This document shows positions 17,583-27,694 of a stretch of 64,000 nucleotides of DNA, piece by piece. The notes beneath the pieces are model-generated. The model did no database searches, had not been told where the DNA came from, and saw nothing but the letters and a program-made list of their open reading frames with translations. Source of the DNA: Mesobacillus boroniphilus. Lineage in GTDB: Bacteria > Bacillota > Bacilli > Bacillales > Cytobacillaceae. Both the position numbers and the translations under genes were made by a program. Location of the stretch: contig NZ_QTKX01000001.1 of the NCBI RefSeq assembly GCF_018424685.1, forward strand, positions 2,418,001 through 2,482,000, in the 5' to 3' direction. Positions within the stretch are counted from its first letter, which is position 1. The number at the start of each line of letters is the position of its first letter.

Positions 17583-17610
17583 AACAGCCTTCCTGACCGG
17601 GAAGGCTGTT
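17583..17610 (-). terminator. Terminator of tyrS
   Basis: AACAGCCTTCC / GGAAGGCTGTT hairpin, with A-rich sequence on the plus strand left flank giving a U tract for minus-strand transcripts. Confidence 0.85.
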
Positions 17611-17616
17611 CTTTCA

Positions 17617-18891
<1,275 letters not shown>

Positions 18892-18928
18892 TCAAGTATA
18901 TATTTCTGAACCGGATTTCCACGAAATA

Positions 18929-19165
18929 AAAAACGCCCCTGCAATAAATGCAGGGGCGCTATATGCGCGGTACCACCCGGCTTGAAAACAAAATAAAAAA
19001 TGTCTTCCACTCAATAAAATAACGGTTAAACCGGCCGCGGCTACTGAAGAACTTGTTCACTGCGGCGCTCGGGGAGGTAATTCATCCTTCTGTTTGTACC
19101 GGCTCACAGCGGCCGCCGGCTTTCTGGAACATTGACAGAAGCACTACTAATTCCCTTCACAGCTT
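18929..19165 (-). promoter_or_regulatory. T-box riboswitch leader of tyrS
   Basis: Read on the minus strand: a long stem I region from about 19165, then the invariant T-box antiterminator sequence GGGTGGTACCGCGC at 18978-18965, then the terminator GCCCCTGC / GCAGGGGC (about 18934-18958) with a T run. Uncharged tRNA-Tyr is expected to bind and favour read-through. A UAC tyrosine specifier is plausible in GCCGGTACAAACAG (about 19097-19110), but I could not prove it lies in the specifier loop. Confidence 0.9.
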
Positions 19166-19310
19166 TTACTATAAAGTTAATAAAGCATTTTTACCATAAA
19201 GCGATAGATGTTGTCAAATTCGACACTAATTTTCAGAAAAATTAACATTAGCATCTATTCGACAGCCTGATTGTGCTATAATATATGTGATTTTAGGGGG
19301 AATGATATGA

Positions 19311-22217
19311 ATGCATGAAGGAAAACAGGCTTGGAAAGAGAAGCTTAAATCCTTTGGTGCTTTTTTTACGAATAAAAAGACCGTAAAAGGAGCCAGGATT
19401 ACTTATTCGGTTGTCTGGAACATGCTGTTGTTATTGATCATTGTGCTAGCCCTCGGTGCTGGATTTGCCGGAGGAACAGGTGCAGGTTATTTTGCATCCC
19501 TTGTCAAAGATGAACAAATCAGACCTTATGAAAATATGAGGAAAGATATTTACAACTATGAAGAAACATCGGATTTATATTTTGATAACGATGTTTATCT
19601 TGGCAAGCTCCGTACGGATTTGTACCGTGAGGAAGTAAAGCTTGATGATATGTCGAAGCATTTGGTAAATGCAGTAGTCGCAACAGAAGATGAGTACTTT
19701 TACGAGCATGATGGCGTCGTTCCAAAAGCAATCATGCGTGCACTTTTCCAGGAGGTTACAAACTCAGCGACATCCTCCGGGGGAAGTACATTGACACAGC
19801 AGCTCATCAAGAACCAAATCCTTACCAATGAAATTTCCTTCGAACGTAAGGCGAAAGAGATTCTGCTCGCCCTGCGTCTCGAAAAATTCTTTGATAAAAA
19901 GGAAATCCTTGAAGCCTATTTGAACGTTGCGACTTTTGGCCGAAATGCGAACGGCAGCAACATTGCCGGTGTTCAGGCCGCAGCAAAAGGAATCTTTGGA
20001 AAAGATGCGAAGGACCTGACATTGCCTCAGGCCGCTTTTATCGCAGGACTTCCACAGAGCCCGTTCGGATATACTCCTTTTAGCAGCGACCATGGCAAGC
20101 TAAAGGACCCGGCCGGACTGGAACCAGGCCTGTCAAGGTACAAGACAGTCGTCACACGTATGCATGGAGCAGGTTTCATTTCCGAGGAAGAGTTCAAAGA
20201 TGCGATTAACTATGATATTACCAAGGACTTTGTAAAAGAGGTTCCTAGTGATAATACCGTTGAGCAATACCCGTTCTTAACTTTTGAAATTGAGAAACGC
20301 TCTGTCCAGGTCCTTGCGAAAATCCTTGCTGAACGCGATGGATATGAAATTGAGGATTTGAATAAAGACGAGAAACTGTTGGCAGAGTATCATGCACTTG
20401 CAGACCGTGACCTCCGTCAGAATGGTTATAAGATTTATACGACAATCAATAAAGAAATTTATGAAAAAATGCAGGAAACAGCAAAGAACTATGCTTATTA
20501 TGGCAGCGATAAACCACAGGAAGTTCCAGATCCGGATGATCCGAACAAAAAGATCGTGGTTCAGGAGCCTGTTGAAATTGGCGCTTCCCTGATTGAAAAC
20601 AAGACCGGAAAAATCATTAGTTTTGTCGGAGGCCGCAACTTCAAGCGTGAACAGATCAATCACGCTACAAGTGCTCCAAGACAGAACGGTTCCACGATGA
20701 AGCCGCTCCTTGTCTATGCACCTGCAATGGAGCTTGGGAAATTGCATCCTGGTTCTGTACTTCCAGACGTCCAAGTGTTTTTAAATGGACCGGGGAAGGC
20801 TTGGCCTAATAACTATGATATGAGGTACAGCGGGTTGACCTCTGCAAGACATGCATTGACGAAGTCTTATAACGTTCCGGCTGTTCTCGCATATAAGAGC
20901 ATCATCGGCCAAAGGCCAGCGAATTTTCTTGATAAAATGGGTTTTTCCAATTTGCATAAGGATGATTATGAAAACTTATCCACATCAATTGGTTCCTTGC
21001 GAGGCGGTGTCACTGTTGAAGAGAATACCAACGCATTCGGTACATTCGCAAATGGCGGGAAATTCATTGATGCTTATATGATTGAAAAGATTGTTGATAA
21101 GAATGGGAATGTTATTTTTCAGCAAAAATCAGAACCGGTGGATGTTTTCAGTCCGCAGACTTCATATCTTACAATCGATATGATGCGTGATGTTATCAAC
21201 CGCGGAACAGCAACTGCGGTAAAGAGCAGACTAAAATTCGGATCTGATTGGGCTGGTAAAACAGGAACTGGCCATGAATATATTGACTCATGGTTTGTGG
21301 CAACCAATCCTAATGTCTCTTTCGGTGTCTGGCTTGGGTATGACACACCAAAACCATTGGAAAGAAAATATAACGGACTTACCTATGGTGTAAGAACCCA
21401 ATACATCTGGGCAGACCTGATGAATGACGCCTATTCCGTAGCACCTCAGCTAGTCGACCCAGAAGAACGCTTCAAAATGCCTGGCGGAATCGTAAAGAGA
21501 TCTTATTGTGCAGTGTCTGGATTGCTGCCTTCAAGCGCTTGCTCTAAAGCAGGACTTGTTGAATCTGATTACTTTATTGCAAAATATGCACCATCTAAAA
21601 TTGATGACAGCCTTGTTGAAAACAAATTCGTTACCGTTGGTGACAAGCGCTATATCGCACTTGATTCAACACCATCTGAATTTACGGACACTGGCGTGAT
21701 CCTGAATCCAGAATATATGGAAAGCATCATCGGCCATAAGATAAGAGACCCGCAGCAGCTTATCCCTAAAAAGGATGCATGGAACAAAATCCTCGTTGCG
21801 GATGATAAGCTGAGTGAAAATGGCAAGACTCCTGCAGCACTGGGAATCAAGCTTTCAGGAAAAACAATCACCTGGGGCAAACACCCTGAAAATGATATTG
21901 TCGGTTATCGAATCTATAACAATAAGAAAAAGGTCGGCAGCATCAAGGCAGGAGCGGAACTAGCATTCAATGTTGGAGACGGCTCATTCTATGTCACGGC
22001 TGTCGATATAGCTGGAAAAGAATCAGCACCATCCAATATCATTGAAATCGGCCAAAAGCCAGAGCCTAAGGATCCGCCAGAAGATCCAAAACCAAAAGAT
22101 CCGCCTCCAACTGATCCTAAACCAAAGGATCCTCCTAAGCCACCTCCACCACCACCTCCTGGAGATGGAGACGGTGAAGGTGATGGAAACGGCGATGGGA
22201 ATGGAAATGGTAATTAG
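19311..22217 (+). CDS. Class A penicillin-binding protein (PBP1A family) with FN3-like domain and low-complexity tail
   Basis: Bifunctional peptidoglycan synthase of 968 aa. One membrane anchor at about 34-62, then a GT51 glycosyltransferase with the catalytic glutamate E126 (VVATEDEYFYEHDG) and GGSTLTQQL (158-166). The transpeptidase domain has SxxK at S461 (NGSTMK), SYN at 519-521 and KTGT at 650-653. After about residue 835 comes a fibronectin type III-like segment, then a Pro/Lys/Asp-rich stretch (repeats of PKPKDPP), seven prolines and a G/D/N tail. The tail should lie outside the membrane, within or across the wall. ATG 19311 follows TTAGGGGGAA. It is monocistronic with its own terminator. 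Confidence 0.92.
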   Translation: MHEGKQAWKEKLKSFGAFFTNKKTVKGARITYSVVWNMLLLLIIVLALGAGFAGGTGAGYFASLVKDEQIRPYENMRKDIYNYEETSDLYFDNDVYLGKLRTDLYREEVKLDDMSKHLVNAVVATEDEYFYEHDGVVPKAIMRALFQEVTNSATSSGGSTLTQQLIKNQILTNEISFERKAKEILLALRLEKFFDKKEILEAYLNVATFGRNANGSNIAGVQAAAKGIFGKDAKDLTLPQAAFIAGLPQSPFGYTPFSSDHGKLKDPAGLEPGLSRYKTVVTRMHGAGFISEEEFKDAINYDITKDFVKEVPSDNTVEQYPFLTFEIEKRSVQVLAKILAERDGYEIEDLNKDEKLLAEYHALADRDLRQNGYKIYTTINKEIYEKMQETAKNYAYYGSDKPQEVPDPDDPNKKIVVQEPVEIGASLIENKTGKIISFVGGRNFKREQINHATSAPRQNGSTMKPLLVYAPAMELGKLHPGSVLPDVQVFLNGPGKAWPNNYDMRYSGLTSARHALTKSYNVPAVLAYKSIIGQRPANFLDKMGFSNLHKDDYENLSTSIGSLRGGVTVEENTNAFGTFANGGKFIDAYMIEKIVDKNGNVIFQQKSEPVDVFSPQTSYLTIDMMRDVINRGTATAVKSRLKFGSDWAGKTGTGHEYIDSWFVATNPNVSFGVWLGYDTPKPLERKYNGLTYGVRTQYIWADLMNDAYSVAPQLVDPEERFKMPGGIVKRSYCAVSGLLPSSACSKAGLVESDYFIAKYAPSKIDDSLVENKFVTVGDKRYIALDSTPSEFTDTGVILNPEYMESIIGHKIRDPQQLIPKKDAWNKILVADDKLSENGKTPAALGIKLSGKTITWGKHPENDIVGYRIYNNKKKVGSIKAGAELAFNVGDGSFYVTAVDIAGKESAPSNIIEIGQKPEPKDPPEDPKPKDPPPTDPKPKDPPKPPPPPPPGDGDGEGDGNGDGNGNGN

Positions 22218-22260
22218 TTTATAATAAATAAAACGATAAAAAAGTAAATAGCACGGTATT

Positions 22261-22297
22261 AACAGTCCAATTCGAACCTGAATTGGACTGTTTTTTT
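22261..22297 (+). terminator. Terminator of the PBP gene
   Basis: AACAGTCCAATTC / GAATTGGACTGTT hairpin followed by TTTTTTT. Confidence 0.9.
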
Positions 22298-22445
22298 ATG
22301 CCAGTACTGTCATTCTGCAAAAATTCTTATGTTAAAACATGCTTGGCTGTAAAATCAGAAATACAAATTTGGAAATTTACGCTAAACTTATGCAAGGACA
22401 ATTATTGGCTTTATCATTTTCATCGAAAAATAATGAGGTGATGAA

Positions 22446-22612
22446 TTGGGATTTTATTATTTTATAATTCTTTTTATCGGAATTTTTCTTGTTTTAAGAG
22501 CAGGGTTATATTTCTTGGCCTGATGGGTATTTTGTTTATTGGGTTATCATTATACTTATTTACACCTGGTAGTTCTGATACGATCGCTGAACTTTTGGGA
22601 ATGAATAAATAG
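22446..22612 (+). pseudogene. Small hydrophobic membrane protein split by a frameshift, or two overlapping tiny ORFs
   Basis: After GAGGTGATGAA, a TTG at 22446 opens a 25-codon frame (MGFYYFIILFIGIFLVLRAG and five more residues). It stops at TGA 22521-22523. An ATG at 22523 overlaps that stop and opens 29 codons in another frame (MGILFIGLSLYLFTPGSSD, ending GMNK). Both halves are membrane-like and together resemble one two-helix mini-protein of about 55 aa. Possibilities: one gene broken by a one-base indel, a sequencing error, or a translationally coupled pair. No family is assigned. The remaining sequence from 22218 to 22723 holds only terminators. Confidence 0.4.
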
Positions 22613-22678
22613 ATTTCATGAACTTCTTTGTTGATTTATAGTTGTAATTTGCACTTTAAAACATTTTTACCAGACGCT

Positions 22679-22713
22679 AAAAAAGCGTGAAACCAAGTTT
22701 CACGCTCTTTTTC
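22679..22713 (-). terminator. Terminator of acsA
   Basis: AAAGCGTGAAAC / GTTTCACGCTCTTT hairpin with A run on the left and T run on the right; serves acsA on the minus strand. Confidence 0.85.
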
Positions 22714-22723
22714 ATGTATTCTT

Positions 22724-24442
22724 TTAATCTTCCATTGTAGAAAGGTCGCCAGTTGGGAGATCAAGTTCCCAGGCCTTCAATACACGGCGCATGATCTTAC
22801 CGCTTCGTGTTTTCGGCAGCTTATCACGGAATTCGATTTCACGCGGCGCAGCATGTGCAGCAAGTCCTTTTTTAACGAATTGGCGAATCTCTTCGATCAA
22901 TTCATCGGACTGCTCATAACCGTCACGCAATGCGATGAACGCCTTGATGATTTCACCGCGGACTGGGTCTGGTTTGCCAATGACACCAGCTTCAGCAACT
23001 GCAGGGTGTTCAACCAGCTTGCTTTCGACTTCAAATGGTCCGACACGCTCACCAGAAGTCATGATGACATCATCAATTCGTCCCTGGAACCAGAAGTAGC
23101 CATCTTCATCCATATATGCTGAGTCACCGGACACGTACCAGTCACCAGGCATGAAGTAAGACTCATACTTCTGAGGGTTGTTCCAGATTGTATGCATCAT
23201 TGATGGCCAGCCCTTTTGGATCGCCAAATTCCCCATTCTGTATGGAGGCAATTCGTTGCCCTGATCATCGACAATCGCGGCTTTTACTCCTGGGATTGGT
23301 TTACCCATTGATCCAGGCTTGATTTCCATGCTTGGATAGTTACAGATTAATTGTGCCCCTGTCTCAGTCATCCACCATGTATCATGGATGCGCAGGTTGA
23401 ACACTTTCATTCCCCATCTAACTACCTCTGGGTTAAGGGGTTCACCGACACTCAGGATATGGCGAAGTGAGCCAAGGTCGAACTTCTTTACAACCTCATC
23501 CCCCGCACCCATCAGCATCCTGAAAGCTGTAGGGGCACTGTACCAGACAGTCACTCCGTACTCTTCAATCATTTTATACCATGTCTCTGGATTGAAACGT
23601 CCGCCAATGATTACATTAGACGTTCCTGCTAGCCATGGGCCAAAAATCCCGTATGAAGTTCCTGTTACCCAGCCTGGATCCGCTGTGCACCAGTATACAT
23701 CTTCTTCTTTAAGGTCAAGTACCCATTTGGCAGTCTGATAATGCTGGATCATCGCATTATGTACATGGAGCACTCCTTTAGGCTTTCCAGTCGATCCGGA
23801 AGTGTAATGTAGAATCAGCCCATCCTTGCGGTCAACCCACTCGATATCAAGCTTCTTGCTGGCTTCAGCTAGCTTTTGCTTGAAATTAACATACTTGTTG
23901 TTTTCCTCAATATTGTCGCCTACAAGAAGTATATGCTTCAAGTCAGGGAGTTCATCTACAGGAACACGCTCAAGAAGCTCAGGCGTCGTTACCAATACCT
24001 TTGCGCCGCTGTCCTGCAGTCTGTCACGGACAGCACCTTCCATGAATGCTTCGAAAAGTGGACCTACAATCGCGCCTAGCTTGACCGCCCCGAGAACAGC
24101 AAAATACAGTTCTGGAGAACGAGGCATGAAAATGAACACGCGGTCCCCTTTTTCCACATCCGCATAAGTTTTAAAAACATTGCCAGCTTTATTGGTGAGG
24201 TCCTTCATCTCTTTAAAAGTATATTTTTCCTTGCGCACCCCATCCTGATAATATAGCGCAATTTTATTTTTCCTAAATCCTTCGGCATGGCGGTCGATTG
24301 CTTCATAAGCCATATTGACCCTGCCTGTTTCAGACCAGGAAAACTCTTTCTCCGCTTCACTCCAATCAAAGTGCCCATGAAGCTCCTGATAATTTTTCAA
24401 GTTATGATCCCCTTGTGTAACTGGTAGCGCTTCCACTTTCAT
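22724..24442 (-). CDS. acsA: Acetyl-CoA synthetase (acetate-CoA ligase)
   Basis: Converts acetate, ATP and CoA to acetyl-CoA; 572 aa. The AMP-binding P-loop is HYTSGSTGKPKGVLH; the hinge region is WYVSGDSAYMDEDGYFWFQGR; the catalytic lysine is K549 in PKTRSGKIMRR. In B. subtilis the equivalent K549 is acetylated by AcuA, which switches the enzyme off, and AcuC deacetylates it; both partners are encoded divergently next to it here. Start is ATG 24442 (MKVEALPVTQGDHNLKNYQ) after AAGGGGGA; the longer frame to 24505 has no conserved sequence. Confidence 0.95.
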   Translation of the reverse strand: MKVEALPVTQGDHNLKNYQELHGHFDWSEAEKEFSWSETGRVNMAYEAIDRHAEGFRKNKIALYYQDGVRKEKYTFKEMKDLTNKAGNVFKTYADVEKGDRVFIFMPRSPELYFAVLGAVKLGAIVGPLFEAFMEGAVRDRLQDSGAKVLVTTPELLERVPVDELPDLKHILLVGDNIEENNKYVNFKQKLAEASKKLDIEWVDRKDGLILHYTSGSTGKPKGVLHVHNAMIQHYQTAKWVLDLKEEDVYWCTADPGWVTGTSYGIFGPWLAGTSNVIIGGRFNPETWYKMIEEYGVTVWYSAPTAFRMLMGAGDEVVKKFDLGSLRHILSVGEPLNPEVVRWGMKVFNLRIHDTWWMTETGAQLICNYPSMEIKPGSMGKPIPGVKAAIVDDQGNELPPYRMGNLAIQKGWPSMMHTIWNNPQKYESYFMPGDWYVSGDSAYMDEDGYFWFQGRIDDVIMTSGERVGPFEVESKLVEHPAVAEAGVIGKPDPVRGEIIKAFIALRDGYEQSDELIEEIRQFVKKGLAAHAAPREIEFRDKLPKTRSGKIMRRVLKAWELDLPTGDLSTMED

Positions 24443-24761
24443 GTATCCATCCCCCTTGGCTTTATATTTAAAATCCATTATAGTACAAAAATTCGATTTT
24501 CTCAATTTTTAAAATATTAGTAGAAAATAAAGTGCTTATTAAATAAGAAAAGTTTCATTACGTTTATTTCTATTACAAATACGCATCGCTTTATGGGGGA
24601 GTTTCGTATATATATATTGTTGAAAATATCAGTGTTCTAAAGCAGTTTTCTTTTATAAAAAATTCATATTCAAATACAGAAAATTTTGTGAAAGCGCTTT
24701 TATCTGTTAGATTTTATGTATAATAGAATTATCGTTTGAATTGTTGACGGGTGGTGACTGA
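24443..24761. other. Divergent control region of acsA and acuABC
   Basis: About 320 bp of AT-rich sequence holding the promoters for both directions. The acuA side shows TATAAT at 24719-24724 with the cre site immediately upstream. I see no gene here. Confidence 0.6.
24689..24702 (+). promoter_or_regulatory. cre site (CcpA operator) in the acuABC promoter
   Basis: TGAAAGCGCTTTTA fits the cre consensus except for the next-to-last base. It lies 17 bp before TATAAT (24719-24724), overlapping the -35 region, so CcpA binding should block transcription of acuABC. A cre between acsA and acuABC is also known in B. subtilis. Confidence 0.7.
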
Positions 24762-25394
24762 ATGGAACATAAAAAGACTTATAACGCAAAAGAATTAAAA
24801 ACTCCTCATGGCCGTTTGATCATTGAAGGCCCGATTTCTCCGGAAAAACTGGCAAGCTATGAATTCCACGAAGATTTGGTGGCATTCCGTCCCCCTGCCC
24901 AGCAGCACAAGGCATTGGTTGAGATTGCCGGCCTGCCGGAGGGAAGGATCATCGTAGCGCGCTCAGGTCATATGATTGTGGGCTATGTTACTTATCTCTA
25001 TCCTGATCCGCTTGAAAGATGGTCTGAAGGAAAAATGGAAGATTTAATAGAACTTGGTGCAATCGAGGTCATTCCTGAATTCCGCGGCAGCCGAGTCGGC
25101 AAGAATTTGCTGATGGTTTCCATGATGGATGACGCGATGGAAGATTATATCATTATCACAACTGAATACTACTGGCATTGGGACCTAAAAGGAACCGGCT
25201 TGAATGTTTGGGAATACCGTAAAGTCATGGAAAAAATGATGAATGCTGGCGGTCTAACCTGGTACGCGACAGATGATCCGGAAATCAGCTCCCATCCAGC
25301 AAACTGTTTGATGGCGCGAATCGGCAAAAGAATTCCGCCGGAATCTATCCAGCAGTTTGACCAGCTAAGATTTATGAACCGTTTTATGTATTGA
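24762..25394 (+). CDS. acuA: Protein N-acetyltransferase AcuA
   Basis: GNAT-family lysine acetyltransferase of 210 aa that inactivates acetyl-CoA synthetase. The acetyl-CoA-binding region is IEVIPEFRGSRVGKNLL (residues about 103-119) with the R-G-x-x-V-G-K signature. First gene of acuABC, reading away from its target acsA. ATG 24762 is preceded by GGGTGGTGAC. Confidence 0.93.
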   Translation: MEHKKTYNAKELKTPHGRLIIEGPISPEKLASYEFHEDLVAFRPPAQQHKALVEIAGLPEGRIIVARSGHMIVGYVTYLYPDPLERWSEGKMEDLIELGAIEVIPEFRGSRVGKNLLMVSMMDDAMEDYIIITTEYYWHWDLKGTGLNVWEYRKVMEKMMNAGGLTWYATDDPEISSHPANCLMARIGKRIPPESIQQFDQLRFMNRFMY

Positions 25395-25434
25395 TGATAT
25401 TTTAGATACCTCATCATTCAAGGAGGAAGGAACC

Positions 25435-26082
25435 ATGATCGTCGAGGAAATTATGAAAAGGGATGTCACGACACTTTTTCCTGAAAATACAATTGCGGAT
25501 GCGATCAAGCTAATGGCGGATAAAAAGATCCGCCATATCCCAATAGTGAATAAGGACGAGGGCGTAATCGGTCTGGTATCAGACAGGGATATCAAGGATG
25601 CCGCTCCATCCGTTTTCCATTGGGATGAGCATAAAGGTGAACTCGAGAATCCAGTCAAATCGATTATGACGACTAATGTGATCACTGGACATCCTCTCGA
25701 TTTTGTCGAGGAAATTTCGGCAGTTTTTTATGAACATAATATTAGCTGCCTGCCAATCACAAAGGATAAGAAGCTGGTAGGTATCGTCACTGAAACTGAC
25801 CTGCTCCATACCCTCGTTGAGCTTACAGGCGCACATCAGCCTGGTTCGCAAATTGAAGTCAAAGTACCAAACAAAGCAGGAATGCTTTGTGAAATCGCAT
25901 CTGTTATCAGCATGAGGAAAGCCAATATTCAGAGTGTGCTCGTATACCCTGACCAAAAGGATGAACGTTATAAAATTCTCGTTGTAAGAATCCAGACGAT
26001 GAATCCAATCGCGGTGATTGAGGACTTGAAAAAGGCCGGACATCACGTACTCTGGCCGAACCTTCCGGGTGTTTCATCATGA
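25435..26082 (+). CDS. acuB: CBS-ACT domain protein AcuB
   Basis: Putative regulatory protein of 215 aa. Two CBS domains (about 1-58, with PIVNKDEGVIGLVSDRDI, and about 75-135, with PITKDKKLVGIVTETDL) bind adenosyl nucleotides in this family, and an ACT domain (about 139-212, VPNKAGMLCEIASVI) follows. Its exact task in acetoin/acetate control is unproven; position between acuA and acuC suggests sensing of energy state. Good site AAGGAGGAAGG; its stop overlaps the acuC start. Confidence 0.92.
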   Translation: MIVEEIMKRDVTTLFPENTIADAIKLMADKKIRHIPIVNKDEGVIGLVSDRDIKDAAPSVFHWDEHKGELENPVKSIMTTNVITGHPLDFVEEISAVFYEHNISCLPITKDKKLVGIVTETDLLHTLVELTGAHQPGSQIEVKVPNKAGMLCEIASVISMRKANIQSVLVYPDQKDERYKILVVRIQTMNPIAVIEDLKKAGHHVLWPNLPGVSS

Positions 26083-27251
26083 GCGATCGCTCTGTATTTG
26101 TCTTTTCAGAAGAGCTGCTGAATTATCGATTCAGCAGCCACCATCCTTTCAACCAGATGCGGTTGAAGCTTACGCTGGATTTGCTGCGTAAAATGGGGGC
26201 AATGGATGAAGAACATATTGTTGCGCCTCGGATGGCAACGGATGAGGAACTTCACCTCATTCATGACCCCAATTTTGTAAACGCTGTTAAGCTTGCTGGC
26301 CAGGGAAAGCTTAAGGGTGAATCCGCTGAAGGATATGGACTGGGAACGGAAGACACACCGATTTTTGCCAATATGCATGAAGCGAGCGCTTTGCTGGTTG
26401 GGGGCACCCTGACAGCAGTGGATTATGTCATGACCGGCAAAGCCAACCACGCACTTAATCTGGGCGGCGGCCTGCATCATGGCTTCCGTGGAAAAGCATC
26501 AGGATTCTGTATTTACAATGACAGTTCTGTCGCAATAAAATACTTGCAGAAAAAATACAATGCACGCGTTTTATATGTCGATACTGATGCCCATCATGGA
26601 GACGGAGTTCAATGGTCATTTTACGATGATCCAGATGTATGCACTCTTTCGATTCATGAAACGGGACGCTACCTTTTTCCAGGGACAGGAAATGTGAATG
26701 AACGCGGCCAGGGCAAAGGCTATGGATATTCTTTCAATATCCCTGTCGATGCCTTCACAGAGGATGACTCCTGGCTCGATGCCTACAGACAAGCAATGAT
26801 GGAAGTGGCAGAGTTTTTTAAACCGGACGTGATACTCACTCAAAATGGTGCAGATGCTCATTATCTTGATCCATTGACCCATTTATCAGCTACGATGCAA
26901 ATTTACCGGGAAATCCCTAAGCTTGCACATGAAGTCGCCCATAAATATTGCGGCGGGAAGTGGATTGCTGTAGGCGGCGGAGGCTACGATATTTGGCGCG
27001 TTGTGCCAAGAGCCTGGTCATTAATCTGGCTAGAAATGATTGAAAACTCAAACTGTTATGGCAGCTTGCCGCAGGAGTGGATAGAAGAATGGAAGAATCA
27101 AGCACCTGTGGAATTGCCACAGCAGTGGGACGATCCTGAAGATTTATATCCGCCTATTCCGCGTAAACCGGAAATCACCGAAAAGAATGCCCAGACAGTG
27201 GAAAAAGCCTTGTATCCAATCCGCTCAAATAAAAAATCTGAAACTGTGTAA
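26079..27251 (+). CDS. acuC: Acetoin utilization protein AcuC, histone-deacetylase-like lysine deacetylase
   Basis: Zinc-dependent deacetylase of 390 aa that can reactivate acetylated AcsA in Bacillus. Motifs: LNLGGGLHHGF (catalytic His pair), DTDAHHGDGVQW (zinc Asp and His) and a distal GADAHYLDPL (second zinc Asp). ATG 26079 overlaps the acuB stop in ATGA, so the two are translationally coupled. Terminator follows. In B. subtilis the Na+ stator genes motP-motS lie between acuC and ccpA; they are absent here. Confidence 0.93.
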   Translation: MSDRSVFVFSEELLNYRFSSHHPFNQMRLKLTLDLLRKMGAMDEEHIVAPRMATDEELHLIHDPNFVNAVKLAGQGKLKGESAEGYGLGTEDTPIFANMHEASALLVGGTLTAVDYVMTGKANHALNLGGGLHHGFRGKASGFCIYNDSSVAIKYLQKKYNARVLYVDTDAHHGDGVQWSFYDDPDVCTLSIHETGRYLFPGTGNVNERGQGKGYGYSFNIPVDAFTEDDSWLDAYRQAMMEVAEFFKPDVILTQNGADAHYLDPLTHLSATMQIYREIPKLAHEVAHKYCGGKWIAVGGGGYDIWRVVPRAWSLIWLEMIENSNCYGSLPQEWIEEWKNQAPVELPQQWDDPEDLYPPIPRKPEITEKNAQTVEKALYPIRSNKKSETV

Positions 27252-27256
27252 ATTTG

Positions 27257-27286
27257 AAACCGGGAGATTATGTCCCGGTTTTTTGT
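27257..27286 (+). terminator. Terminator of acuABC
   Basis: AAACCGGGA / TCCCGGTTT hairpin followed by TTTT, just after the acuC stop. Confidence 0.88.
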
Positions 27287-27358
27287 GTGGTTTTTTAATA
27301 AGCGAGAGAGTTTGATTAGGATACCGGAAAAGGTAGTTCGAAGCGGTATTTATAGAGT

Positions 27359-27526
27359 TGGTCCAATTAATTTGAAAAGTGGCCGAATTAATTTGAAATG
27401 TGGTCGAAAAAATGGAAAAATTGATCGAAATATTTTAATTTGTGGTCGAAATAGTTGAAGGAAGTGCTCGATACAATACATTTGTGGTCATATTAACTGA
27501 AAAAATGGCTGTTATTTCATTAGAAG
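27359..27526 (+). repeat. 21-bp-period intergenic array, eight units (core TGGTCGAAA)
   Basis: Units start at 27359, 27380, 27401, 27422, 27443, 27465, 27485 and 27506: spacing 21, 21, 21, 21, 22, 20, 21. Each starts TGGTCGAA or a close variant (TGGCCGAA, TGATCGAA, TGCTCGAT, TGGTCATA) and continues with about 12 AT-rich bases. It lies between the convergent ends of acuC and ccpA. A 62-codon open frame across it reads as a seven-residue repeat only because 21 is divisible by 3; I do not regard it as a gene. Confidence 0.88.
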
Positions 27527-27654
27527 CTTATATATTTGAATCTTTGGTCGGCACTTTTCATTATAATGGTCAATTTCTTCCTTCAAACACATGATTTTGA
27601 CAATTATCTCGTTGATTTCAGTCTTAATAGCTTTAGCTGGCTTCATTTCTCTAT

Positions 27655-27690
27655 AAAAAGCCCCTTGCATCGTAAAATGCAAGGGGCTAC
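27655..27690 (-). terminator. Terminator of ccpA
   Basis: AGCCCCTTGCAT / ATGCAAGGGGCT hairpin with AAAAA on the left giving a U tract on the minus strand. Confidence 0.9.
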
Positions 27691-27694
27691 TCTG

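Noticed and set aside
22724..24442. acsA and the gene at 3730-5310 as duplicates
   Set aside because: Both are AMP-forming acyl-CoA ligases with similar motifs, but they differ throughout and match separate families (AcsA and MbcS).
27270..27458. Open frame of 62 codons with a seven-residue repeat (GRINLKC, GRKNGKI) across the 21-bp array
   Set aside because: The peptide repeat follows automatically from a 21-bp DNA period. The frame starts in the acuC terminator, has no good ribosome binding site, and the other two arrays do not keep a frame.
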